From assembly GCA_027028505.1 (NCBI GenBank), contig JALVJE010000255.1:2703-49922 (forward strand): DNA of 47,220 nt. The letters are read 5' to 3'. Position 1 is the first letter of the stretch, and the number at the start of each line of letters is the position of its first letter. A program made the translations under genes and the position numbers. The stretch comes from Bacteroidales bacterium (GTDB lineage Bacteria; Bacteroidota; Bacteroidia; Bacteroidales; VadinHA17). Shown here one piece after another: positions 24,316 to 32,404 of this stretch. The notes beneath the pieces are model-generated. The model saw nothing but the letters and a program-made list of their open reading frames with translations. It made no database searches and was not told the origin of the DNA.

Positions 24316-25590
24316 TCAGGAGAGCAGCGGCCGACCGTTGAATTTTCTGACAGCATTCAGCATGGCCACCAGGTTCTCCACGGGCACGTTGGCCTGTATG
24401 TTGTGAACGGTGTTGAAGACGAAGCCTCCGTCCCGGCCGAAGATCTCACAGTGCTTAAGCACCTGGGCTTCCACCTCTGCGGGGGTACCGAAGGGCAGCA
24501 CATGCTGGGTGTCCACGCCACCGCCCCAGAAAACGATGTGTTCCCCGAAACTGCTCTTCAGATGTTCCGGGTCCATACCGGTAGCGCTCACCTGCACCGG
24601 GTTGAGGATGTCGAAACCGAAATCGATGAAGTGCTTTATGAAAGGTTCCACAGATCCACAGGAGTGCTTGAAGACCTTCCAATGCGTGTTCGCATGGATC
24701 CAGTCGGTAAGCTTGCGGTAAAAGGGCCCGTACATGTCGAGGAGGGTCTCTTCGGAGCAGAACTGTGAATTCTGCGTACCGAAGTCGGTGCCACAGAGGA
24801 AGATCACGTCCACCTTATCGCCCACAGCCCGGTTCAGCTTCTCCAGGTTTTTCAGGGCGATATCGGTCTCATAGGCAAAGATCTCCTTGACATAGTCCGG
24901 ATGCATGAGCGTGGCCATATACCATTCCGTGACATCGCGGATCCCCCGGGGGTGTTTCAGTTGCAGGGCAGGCACCAGGGCGATATCTCCGAGGGCCGTC
25001 CCTCCGAAATTGGCCACTACCGCTTTGCCCGTATCATAAGCTTTGCCGATCTCTTCCGTGAAATAACGGAGGTCTTCATCGCTGATCTCAGAAAACTCCT
25101 CCAGATTGTCCTCCACGTTCAGGTTGTTATGGTCAATAGGGTCCTGGCGCGGGATCGCATCAAAAAAATAACCGTTCACCGGCATTTTGGCACAGGGTGG
25201 CACCGAAGTGTCTCCTTCGGGATGCATGAACACATCCCCCAGGTCATTGTAGGTGACATTGAATTTTTCCGGTACCAGCACTTCCTGTCCCCAGGGTGTA
25301 CGGAACGGTTTCCATCCCTCATTGGGAAAGCCGAACATGGTGTTGCGTGGTTGCACACCCATAGCATCGGTCTCAAGGATGGCGGCCAGGTCCTCTTCGA
25401 TCTCTCCCAGCATCTGATAAGGTTCGTTCACCTTCACCGGTCTTTTTTCCAGACCGAAATAGTTCCTCAGGTTCTCGATGGCCAGCACATGGATCCCTGT
25501 CACAGGAGTGGCCCCGAAATCTATCGGGATCCTGTCAGGTATCCGGTGGTCCAGGGTGGTTAGGATGCGTGTCTTACTGTTCATGGGCAC
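24316..25590 (-). CDS. Uroporphyrinogen decarboxylase-fold protein, probable corrinoid/thiol methyltransferase
   Basis: 424 aa. Its start, RILTTLDHRIPDRIPIDFGATPVTGIH, matches the UroD-like (MtaA/CmuA) superfamily found in Bacteroidota rather than true HemE, which is about 345 aa. KHSCGSVEPFIKHFIDFGFDILNPVQ holds a His-x-Cys type zinc site, and the C-terminal FNTVHNIQANVPVENL block is typical of these paralogues. Such proteins move methyl groups from methyl-corrinoids to thiols or demethylate small substrates. No corrinoid protein gene is next to it, so the substrate is open. M1 or M3 may be the start. Confidence 0.75.
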   Translation of the reverse strand: MPMNSKTRILTTLDHRIPDRIPIDFGATPVTGIHVLAIENLRNYFGLEKRPVKVNEPYQMLGEIEEDLAAILETDAMGVQPRNTMFGFPNEGWKPFRTPWGQEVLVPEKFNVTYNDLGDVFMHPEGDTSVPPCAKMPVNGYFFDAIPRQDPIDHNNLNVEDNLEEFSEISDEDLRYFTEEIGKAYDTGKAVVANFGGTALGDIALVPALQLKHPRGIRDVTEWYMATLMHPDYVKEIFAYETDIALKNLEKLNRAVGDKVDVIFLCGTDFGTQNSQFCSEETLLDMYGPFYRKLTDWIHANTHWKVFKHSCGSVEPFIKHFIDFGFDILNPVQVSATGMDPEHLKSSFGEHIVFWGGGVDTQHVLPFGTPAEVEAQVLKHCEIFGRDGGFVFNTVHNIQANVPVENLVAMLNAVRKFNGRPLLS

Positions 25591-25595
25591 TCTTT

Positions 25596-26276
25596 TTAAT
25601 TATTGTCCCGCAGGTCGATCACCTCCACATCAGGGTGCTCTTCCGGGTTGAATGTGAAGAGGGACGGAGGAGCTTTTTTCAGGTGTTCGATCTGCCGGAT
25701 CACGATAAGGTAATGGGTACCGTTCTTGCCGAAATAACGTGCCGAGTACAGCAGATGGGTCATCTGGTCGATCTGTAACCGCAGGCGGGAATAGGATTCG
25801 TTGAGATCGTACGGATAGAGATCGATGACCCACAGTTTTTTTCCATCAGCGACATTTTCTCCTATGAAATGGAACTTGAACCTCTCCTGATAATCTGAAA
25901 AAAGCTGCCGGGGGTTGGCCAGGAAAGAGTGGTCGCCCGTATCGGGGACCATCACGTTGACCTCGTTGACGTCGGGGAGATAATTCCAGATCGTTTTGCC
26001 ATCAAACCAGATCTCGGAATCTCCGTTCTTCAGCACATATCTTTTCCCGTTCAGGATGAGCTCTCCGTGGGCGGTATTCTGGGATTTGTCCTGCAGATCT
26101 ACGGTGGTGATATCAAAGACGATGCGAAAAGGCTGCAGCGCTTTGGACTTTTCCGACAGGTCATTCAGGATCTTTTCCGCCTGGGGATCTTCCTGGGCCC
26201 TGACCGTTGCCGGGTGGAGCAGAAGGAAGGGGAGGAGGAGTATGGCATACAGGATCTTCATAGGCTTCCGGCTCAA
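25596..26276 (-). CDS. LolA-like outer-membrane lipoprotein carrier protein
   Basis: 226 aa, start at 26276 or at the internal Met at 26261. Signal peptide ending TVRAQ. The beta-rich body has HGELILNGKRYVLKNGDSEIWFDGKTIWNYLPDVNEV, the core of the LolA half-barrel that shields lipoprotein acyl chains in the periplasm. It lies 4 nt after ftsK on the same strand. Bacterial lolA genes often follow ftsK, which supports the call. Confidence 0.85.
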   Translation of the reverse strand: MSRKPMKILYAILLLPFLLLHPATVRAQEDPQAEKILNDLSEKSKALQPFRIVFDITTVDLQDKSQNTAHGELILNGKRYVLKNGDSEIWFDGKTIWNYLPDVNEVNVMVPDTGDHSFLANPRQLFSDYQERFKFHFIGENVADGKKLWVIDLYPYDLNESYSRLRLQIDQMTHLLYSARYFGKNGTHYLIVIRQIEHLKKAPPSLFTFNPEEHPDVEVIDLRDNN

Positions 26277-26280
26277 TGTT

Positions 26281-28620
26281 TTACTTGTTAAGGTCCCGCA
26301 ACAACTGTTCCAAAGTATATTCGTCGGGGATGAGTACCTGCCGGGCTTTGCTACCCTCGAAAGGCCCGACGATGCCGGCGGCTTCCAGCTGGTCGATGAT
26401 CCGTCCGGCCCGGTTGTAACCTATGGAGAGTTTCCGTTGGATGAGGGAGGTGGACCCCTGCTGGTTCTGTACCACCACGCGGGCAGCTTCGTCAAAGAAG
26501 GGATCCCTGTGCTGCAGGTCGACATCGGCGGTGCCTTCCCCTTCTTCGCCGCTGTATTCGGGCAACTCATAAGCGCTGAAGTAGCTCTGTTGCTTTGAGA
26601 TAAATTCGGTGATGGACTCCACTTCAGAGGTGTCAATATAGGCACACTGCACACGTGTCAGGTCGCTGCCGGAGCCGATGAGCAGGTCTCCCCGTCCCAC
26701 AAGCTGGTTGGCCCCCGGGCTGTCGAGGATGGTGCGCGAGTCGATCATCGCGGTTACCTTGAAAGCGATACGGGTGGGGAAGTTGCCTTTGATGGTGCCC
26801 GTGATGATATTGGTGGTGGGTCGCTGGGTGGCGATCACCAGATGGAGGCCTACGGCACGTCCCATCTGTGCCAGACGCGTCAGAGGAAACTCGATATTCT
26901 TGCCGGCGGTCATGATCAGGTCGGCGAACTCATCGATCACCAGGACGATGTAGGGCATGTAGCGGTGTCCCTTCTCGGGGTTGAGACGACGTGCTTTGAA
27001 CTTCTCGTTGTATTCCTTCACCGACCTTACATGGGCCAGGGTAAGCAGGTCATAGCGGTTGTCCATCTCAATGGTGAGGGCGTTGAGGGTGTTCACCACC
27101 TTGTCAGTGTCGGTGATGATGGTCTCCTCCGCATCCGGCATCATGGCCAGGTAATGTTTTTCCAGTTTGGAGTAGAGGGCCAGTTCCACCTTTTTAGGGT
27201 CGACGAACACGAACTTCAGCTCGGCGGGATGCTTGCGGTAGAGGAGGGAGGTGATGATCACGTTGAGGCCTACCGATTTTCCCTGTCCTGTGGCGCCGGC
27301 GACCAGCAGGTGTGGGGCCCGGGCCAGGTCGAAGAGATAGGGATCGCCGGAGATGGTGCGCCCCAGCGCTACCGGCAGGTCATAATCGGCATCCCGGAAA
27401 GCACGTGAGGTGATCAGCGATCGCATGGAGACGATCTCAGGATTGAGGTTGGGCACCTCGATGCCGATGGTGCCGCGCCCCGGGATGGGGGCGATGATGC
27501 GGATGCCCAGGGCTGCCAGGCTCAGGGCGATGTCATCCTCCAGGTTCTTGATCTTGGAGATACGTATACCCGGCGCCGGAACGATCTCATACAAAGTGAC
27601 CGTGGGACCGATGGTGGCTTTGATCTTATCGATCTTGATCTTGTAATGGGCCAGCGTCTCGACGATCTTGTTCTTGTTGTTCATCAGCTCCTCACGCGTC
27701 ACCGGCGTATTGTTCGACTCGTAATCGATGAGCAGGTCAACAGGCGGGAAATGATAGTCGGAAAGATCCAGCGTGGGATCATACGGCTGGCTGTTGATCT
27801 CATCTTCAGAGACCTGGTCGCCGGAGAGATCTTTCTTGCTGACTTCCAGCGTTACCTCTTCTTTTGTTTTCTCTTTCACTTCTGTATCTACGGTATTGCC
27901 GGGGGGAGCAGGCTCAGGGATATCATCTTCTTCAAAGGTCACCGTATGGGGTCCGGCATCTGCTTCTTCACCAGCATCATCACCGGGAATATCCTCCACA
28001 GCCCCGGCGACAGCCGGATCCTCCTGATGATCTGCAGATCTTTTGCGGAAAAGGATGACAGGCACGTGGAAAAAGGTCAGGAAAAAGACGATGTTCAGGA
28101 AGATGAGCAGGAAAGCATCCCCTATGCGTCCCAGCAGACTGTTCAGCCAGGCGGTGGTGAAATATCCGAACTCACCTCCGAAACCGCTGCCCAGGTAACC
28201 ATTGGAATCACCCAGGATGAAAGCAATGGATAACGAGCCGAGAATGGTTAAGGAAAAAAGGAACCAGAAAACCCTTTTAAAAGGGGGCGTTTTTACTTTG
28301 AACAGACGGAGTCCGGCATACAGAAAGAGCAGGGGGATGGTGAAGGAAAAGACACCAAACCATCTGTATATCAAGAGATCGGATAGCTTAGCTCCCCATT
28401 TGCCGGACCAGTTCTGCACCTGTACTTCCGCACCCGAGATCACCCTGCCGGTTTCAAAGCTCTGATCCGCCTTCCAGGTGAAGAAATAAGAGATCAACGC
28501 AAAGAGAAGATAAAGACCAAACAAGATCAGGAAGGTGCCTACGATGATCCGGAAACGCTCATCCCTGAAAATGCTTTTTTTCTTTTTTCTCCCGGGCTTT
28601 TTGTTCTTACTGTTTTTCAC
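26281..28620 (-). CDS. ftsK: DNA translocase FtsK/SpoIIIE
   Basis: 779 aa. N-terminal region with about four membrane helices (residues 25-190), an acidic linker (about 200-300), then the RecA-like motor. That motor has the ATP loop GATGQGKSVGLN near residues 440-451, the Walker B region YIVLVIDEFADLIM, and RLAQMGRAVGLHLVIATQRP. A C-terminal winged-helix gamma domain (SLIQRKLSIGYNRAGRIIDQLEAAGIVGP) reads polar DNA motifs. It pumps chromosome ends through the closing septum and activates dimer resolution. The linker is short for FtsK. It heads the ftsK-lolA pair. Confidence 0.96.
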   Translation of the reverse strand: MKNSKNKKPGRKKKKSIFRDERFRIIVGTFLILFGLYLLFALISYFFTWKADQSFETGRVISGAEVQVQNWSGKWGAKLSDLLIYRWFGVFSFTIPLLFLYAGLRLFKVKTPPFKRVFWFLFSLTILGSLSIAFILGDSNGYLGSGFGGEFGYFTTAWLNSLLGRIGDAFLLIFLNIVFFLTFFHVPVILFRKRSADHQEDPAVAGAVEDIPGDDAGEEADAGPHTVTFEEDDIPEPAPPGNTVDTEVKEKTKEEVTLEVSKKDLSGDQVSEDEINSQPYDPTLDLSDYHFPPVDLLIDYESNNTPVTREELMNNKNKIVETLAHYKIKIDKIKATIGPTVTLYEIVPAPGIRISKIKNLEDDIALSLAALGIRIIAPIPGRGTIGIEVPNLNPEIVSMRSLITSRAFRDADYDLPVALGRTISGDPYLFDLARAPHLLVAGATGQGKSVGLNVIITSLLYRKHPAELKFVFVDPKKVELALYSKLEKHYLAMMPDAEETIITDTDKVVNTLNALTIEMDNRYDLLTLAHVRSVKEYNEKFKARRLNPEKGHRYMPYIVLVIDEFADLIMTAGKNIEFPLTRLAQMGRAVGLHLVIATQRPTTNIITGTIKGNFPTRIAFKVTAMIDSRTILDSPGANQLVGRGDLLIGSGSDLTRVQCAYIDTSEVESITEFISKQQSYFSAYELPEYSGEEGEGTADVDLQHRDPFFDEAARVVVQNQQGSTSLIQRKLSIGYNRAGRIIDQLEAAGIVGPFEGSKARQVLIPDEYTLEQLLRDLNK

Positions 28621-28724
28621 GCACTGTTTTTTTGCAAAATAAATAAAGAGACGTACAAAGAAAAAGTAAATCGGAAAGAATTATTGCGTGAGGAAGAGAA
28701 AAAACGGAAAGAAAAAAGAATATC

Positions 28725-29411
28725 TCACTTCATCAGTTTTGTAAGGATCTCTTCCAGCTGTTTCCGGGAGACTTTGATGTAATCTTTCCGGCGGGCAAAG
28801 ACCTTGTCATCGATATCCTTAAAATAAATGCCTGTGGCCGTGAGTTTCATCTTGAGCGAGCTGACGTTGAGATAAAACTCAAGAAGCACACCGTTGATGT
28901 CACTGTAAGGCGTGGCGCGATTGGGATTCTTTATGGGGATGTCGGTGGTATAATAAATGGGGATGGGGACATTGTTGTCTGGCAGCACCACAAAGGCCTC
29001 TTTGGCGATATACCCGCAGATCTCTTTGGTTTGCTTTCCCTGTTTTATTTTAAGCCTGGGAATGCTCCCGAACCCCGCTGCCGGCTCATTGTAATCCCCT
29101 TCATAGTAGAACTTTTTGTCGAGAACGGTCAGGTAGGTGATATTGGTCTTTTTATCGGTATTCACTACATTGCAAATATTGAACAAACCGAAAAAACCGT
29201 TGATCTCCATGGCCGTGTTGTTGTTCTTGAAACGGACCGTCAGTTTTTTCGGCAACATGTCGGTGTTGAAGTTCTTCAGATCGTTCTTCAAGTACTCTAT
29301 GTCATAAATGATCTCACCCTGCTTTTCATGGGACACGGTTCCTTTCTTGCATCCCGCCAGGGACAACAGTCCAACAGCGAGTATTATGAGATATTTTTTC
29401 CGGATCTTCAT
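28725..29411 (-). CDS. Lipoprotein of unknown function, beta-rich
   Basis: 228 aa with a lipoprotein signal (KYLIILAVGLLSLAGC, Cys21). The mature part has long beta strands (EIIYDIEYLKND, KLTVRFKNNNTAMEING, KKFYYEGDYNEP) and ends in a basic helix (ISRKQLEEIL-like). The pattern recalls lipid- or protein-binding folds such as LolA/DUF4412-type domains, but I do not recognise the family. It lies upstream of ftsK with 104 nt between, co-directional, possibly independently transcribed (TATCTTCG box at about 29427-29434). Confidence 0.6.
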   Translation of the reverse strand: MKIRKKYLIILAVGLLSLAGCKKGTVSHEKQGEIIYDIEYLKNDLKNFNTDMLPKKLTVRFKNNNTAMEINGFFGLFNICNVVNTDKKTNITYLTVLDKKFYYEGDYNEPAAGFGSIPRLKIKQGKQTKEICGYIAKEAFVVLPDNNVPIPIYYTTDIPIKNPNRATPYSDINGVLLEFYLNVSSLKMKLTATGIYFKDIDDKVFARRKDYIKVSRKQLEEILTKLMK

Positions 29412-29713
29412 ATTTGCGTAAGCACGAAGATAGTAATGTTAAAAATAAACTTAAATAGTTTTATTGAAAAGATGACCGCATTCATCAAAAAAACGTTGCA
29501 TCCCGGATCGATCCGGACAAATATTTTACCTCAGCACAAAACTCTGATAATAAGATCCCGGCGCTTAATTCGGGTTAAATATAGAATAAATCCCGATAAA
29601 AAAACATAATGATATGCAGGATGTGTATAATGATACGATAATTATGTCTATTTTTAGGGGACGGATGTTTTTTTTCTAAGTTTGTATCTGATGCCGGATC
29701 AATAATAAATGAT
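29412..29713. other. AT-rich divergent intergenic region with a 14-bp palindrome
   Basis: No gene in 302 nt. It contains CCGGATCGATCCGG (29503-29516), a perfect palindrome, and divergent promoter candidates: TATCTTCG toward the lipoprotein and TAAGTTTG (29677-29684) toward arcC. Confidence 0.6.
29677..29684 (+). promoter_or_regulatory. -7 promoter box TAAGTTTG for arcC-arcB
   Basis: A perfect TAnnTTTG, 29 nt before the arcC ATG; the -33 region is T-rich without a clean TTTG. Confidence 0.6.
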
Positions 29714-30673
29714 ATGGGAAAACTTGCGGTTGTTGCACTGGGAGGCAATGCGCTCTTGCGGGATAATCAGTTAGGTACCATTGAGGAGCAGGAGCAGAAT
29801 ACGACGGATACGCTGGAGAATCTTGTTTTTCTGTTACGGGAGGGATATAACCTGGTGCTTACCCACGGTAACGGCCCCCAGGTGGGGAATATCCTGTTGC
29901 GTAACGACGCCGGCGAACAGGTGTATGGTATTGTCCAGATGCCGCTGGATATTTGTGTGGCCGACTCGCAGGGTGGCATCGGATACATGATCGAGCGCAT
30001 GTTGCACAATGTACTGCAACGCCACGGCATCCGCCGCAATGTGGTGACCCTGGTGACGGAGGTGCTCATCGATCCGGATGATCCCGCTTTCCGGAACCCT
30101 TCCAAACGTATCGGCCGGATCTATACCCGTGAGCAGGCGGACAAGCTGGCACGGGAGAAAGGATGGGTGTTCAAGAAAGAGGTGAAAGAGGATCTTTCCG
30201 GCTGGCGGCGTGTAGTTCCTTCCCCCCGTCCGCACCGGATCCTCAATGCGCCCATGGTCGAAGAGCTGGCCCGCCGGGGTCATATTGTTATCGCCGCCGG
30301 CGGAGGGGGTATTCCCGTATATCCGGATGAAGAGAACATGCTCCGGGCCGAAGAGGCGGTGGTGGACAAGGACCTCTCCTCCTCGCTGCTTGCTTCCACC
30401 ATCGGGGCCGAAGAGTTCTATATCCTTACCGATGTGCCGTACGTCTATATCAATTACAAGAAAAAAGACCAGGAGATCGTCGAATTTCTTGACAGGAACG
30501 ACGCTTTGAAGTATCTTCGCCTCGGAATGTTCGGTGAAGGGAACATGGCGCCCAAGATACGGGCGGCTGTCGATTTTGTGGAGAAGGGAGGAAAGAAAAG
30601 TGTGATCACCGAAGCTACAAAACTGGAGGACAGAAGTTACGGGACCAAGATCACTCTGAAGTATGACGATTAA
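29714..30673 (+). CDS. arcC: Carbamate kinase
   Basis: 319 aa, usual length. It makes ATP from carbamoyl phosphate and ADP (or the reverse). Seen: [11 protein letters not shown] at the start, [49 protein letters not shown] and the [11 protein letters not shown] segment of the amino-acid kinase fold, with [19 protein letters not shown] at the end. It lies 11 nt upstream of an ornithine carbamoyltransferase, so the pair can turn citrulline and phosphate into ornithine and ATP. Arginine deiminase is not in the window. Confidence 0.96.
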   Translation: MGKLAVVALGGNALLRDNQLGTIEEQEQNTTDTLENLVFLLREGYNLVLTHGNGPQVGNILLRNDAGEQVYGIVQMPLDICVADSQGGIGYMIERMLHNVLQRHGIRRNVVTLVTEVLIDPDDPAFRNPSKRIGRIYTREQADKLAREKGWVFKKEVKEDLSGWRRVVPSPRPHRILNAPMVEELARRGHIVIAAGGGGIPVYPDEENMLRAEEAVVDKDLSSSLLASTIGAEEFYILTDVPYVYINYKKKDQEIVEFLDRNDALKYLRLGMFGEGNMAPKIRAAVDFVEKGGKKSVITEATKLEDRSYGTKITLKYDD

Positions 30674-30684
30674 ACCTGAGAATT

Positions 30685-31701
30685 ATGAAAAAAGATCTGA
30701 AAAACCGCAGTTTCCTGAAGCTGCTTGATTTCACGCCTGAGGAGATCATTTATCTGCTGGAGCTGGCTGCCTCACTGAAACAGGCCAAAAAAGAAGGGCG
30801 TGAGCAACAATACCTGAAGGGGAAGAACATTGCCCTGATCTTTGAGAAGACCTCCACCCGTACGCGCTGTGCTTTTGAGGTGGCAGGTTATGACCAGGGG
30901 GCCGGCGTCACCTATCTCGATCCTTCCGGCTCGCAGATCGGCCACAAGGAGTCGATCAAAGATACTGCCCGTGTGCTGGGCCGCATGTATGACGGCATCG
31001 AGTACCGCGGCTATGGCCAGGACCGTGTGGAAGCTCTGGCCGAATATGCTGGCGTGCCGGTGTGGAACGGTCTGACAGACGAGTTCCATCCCACGCAGGT
31101 GCTGGCCGATCTGCTGACGATGCAGGAGCATGCCCGCCGGCCGCTGAACGAGATCGCTTTCTGCTACCTGGGGGATGCCCGCAACAACATGGGCAACTCC
31201 CTGATGATCGGCGCTGCCCTGATGGGTATGGACTTCCGGGCGGCCGCCCCGGCGCAGGTGCAGCCCGAGGAGAGCCTGGTGGCCCGGGCCCGGGAGATCG
31301 CTGCACGTACCGGTGGCAGCATCACCCTGACCGACGAGGTGGAAAAGGCTGTGAAAGGAGCCGATTTTCTCTATACCGACGTGTGGGTCTCCATGGGAGA
31401 GCCGGCGGAGGTGTGGGAAGAGCGGATCAGGTTGCTCAAACCTTATCAGATCAACCGCCAGGTGATGGAGATGACCGGCAAGCCGGAAGTGAAGTTCATG
31501 CACTGCCTGCCCTCCTACCACAACCTGGAGACGGCTGTGGGACGTAAGATCCATGAGCAGTTCGGACTCGAAGCCATGGAAGTGACCGATGAGGTGTTCG
31601 AATCGGAGGCCTCCATCGTCTTCGACGAGGCCGAAAACCGCCTCCATACCATCAAAGCTGTCATGGTGGCGACGATAGGAACGATGAAGGATGATCGATG
31701 A
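30685..31701 (+). CDS. arcB: Ornithine carbamoyltransferase, catabolic type
   Basis: 338 aa. It has the carbamoyl phosphate loop STRTR at 57-61, [11 protein letters not shown], the [12 protein letters not shown] block and HCLPSYH carrying the catalytic Cys. The length and the [31 protein letters not shown] region fit standard OTCs, and not the N-succinyl-ornithine ArgF' of Bacteroides. Pairing with arcC argues for the catabolic role, but an anabolic role cannot be excluded. The stop TGA sits in GATGATCGATGATCG, the beginning of a repeat block. Confidence 0.88.
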   Translation: MKKDLKNRSFLKLLDFTPEEIIYLLELAASLKQAKKEGREQQYLKGKNIALIFEKTSTRTRCAFEVAGYDQGAGVTYLDPSGSQIGHKESIKDTARVLGRMYDGIEYRGYGQDRVEALAEYAGVPVWNGLTDEFHPTQVLADLLTMQEHARRPLNEIAFCYLGDARNNMGNSLMIGAALMGMDFRAAAPAQVQPEESLVARAREIAARTGGSITLTDEVEKAVKGADFLYTDVWVSMGEPAEVWEERIRLLKPYQINRQVMEMTGKPEVKFMHCLPSYHNLETAVGRKIHEQFGLEAMEVTDEVFESEASIVFDEAENRLHTIKAVMVATIGTMKDDR

Positions 31702-31767
31702 TCGACGAAGGATGATCGTCGAACTGTGAACTCTGAACTGTGAACTGAGAACTGTGAACTCTGAACC
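31690..31767. repeat. GATGATCG-type and GTGAACT-type repeats up to the next start codon
   Basis: GATGATCGATGATCGACGAAGG-like units include the arcB stop. They are followed by GAACTGTGAACTCTGAACT heptads (31723-31766) that end one base before the DUF456 ATG. Confidence 0.85.
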
Positions 31768-32247
31768 ATGCTCGACTACCTTTGGCTGGTGCTTGGTATC
31801 CTTCTGATACTTATAGGGCTGGTGGGGTGTGTCGTGCCTGTTCTGCCGGGACCTCCCCTCAGTTTCCTGGGACTGCTCTTCCTGCAGTTCAGTCGTTTTG
31901 GTGATTTCTCAGTTACCTTTCTCATCGGGATGGCTTTGCTGGCGGCGGCGGTGACGGTGCTCGACTATATTGTTCCGGTGTGGGGCACGAAAAAGACGGG
32001 AGGATCCAAAGCAGGTGTCTGGGGAGCCGCCCTGGGCATGCTGGTGGGGATCTTCTTTTTCCCGCCGCTGGGCATCATCCTGGGGCCGCTGGTGGGGGCT
32101 GTCGCCGGCGAAGCGATCCACGGAGCCTCCCTGCATCAGTCCTTCCGCGCCGGCATGGGCTCCCTGCTGGGCTTCCTCCTCGGGGTAGGCTTCAAACTCA
32201 TCGCCTCCGGGATCATGACCTTCTATTTTTTCAAAGAGTTGTTTTGA
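31768..32247 (+). CDS. DUF456 family membrane protein
   Basis: 159 aa, four or five hydrophobic helices rich in Gly. The opening WLVLGILLILIGLVGCVVPVLPGPPL is the DUF456 signature. The glycine-rich GSKAGVWGAALGMLVGIFFFPPLGIILGPLVGAVAGE is the second signature, with GxxxG packing motifs. Function is unknown. Its 3' end overlaps the antisense 52-residue gene by 17 nt. The entire leader is 7-nt repeats. Confidence 0.88.
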   Translation: MLDYLWLVLGILLILIGLVGCVVPVLPGPPLSFLGLLFLQFSRFGDFSVTFLIGMALLAAAVTVLDYIVPVWGTKKTGGSKAGVWGAALGMLVGIFFFPPLGIILGPLVGAVAGEAIHGASLHQSFRAGMGSLLGFLLGVGFKLIASGIMTFYFFKELF

Positions 32248-32389
32248 TCCCACCTTTCTGGTGCAGCGGGCAACTGCCGCAGCCCGGGGTTTCCCCGCGT
32301 GCGGCCATCCTGATGGCGCGGGCAAGGCGGTAGACGGTCACGCCGAGAGCGGCCAGGATCGTGAGGTAAGTGAGTATATCTTGTATCAT
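32231..32389 (-). CDS. FeoB-associated Cys-rich membrane protein
   Basis: 52 aa. It starts MIQDILTYLTIL with one membrane helix (about 4-21), a basic stretch, then the Cys-rich GCGSCPLHQK. This matches the small FeoB-associated family, encoded next to feoB in many anaerobes and thought to help iron delivery. It starts 15 nt after the feoAB stop on the same strand and its last 17 nt overlap the 3' end of DUF456 tail-to-tail. Confidence 0.85.
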   Translation of the reverse strand: MIQDILTYLTILAALGVTVYRLARAIRMAARGETPGCGSCPLHQKGGIKTTL

Positions 32390-32404
32390 CGTTCAGTCCA
32401 TTTT

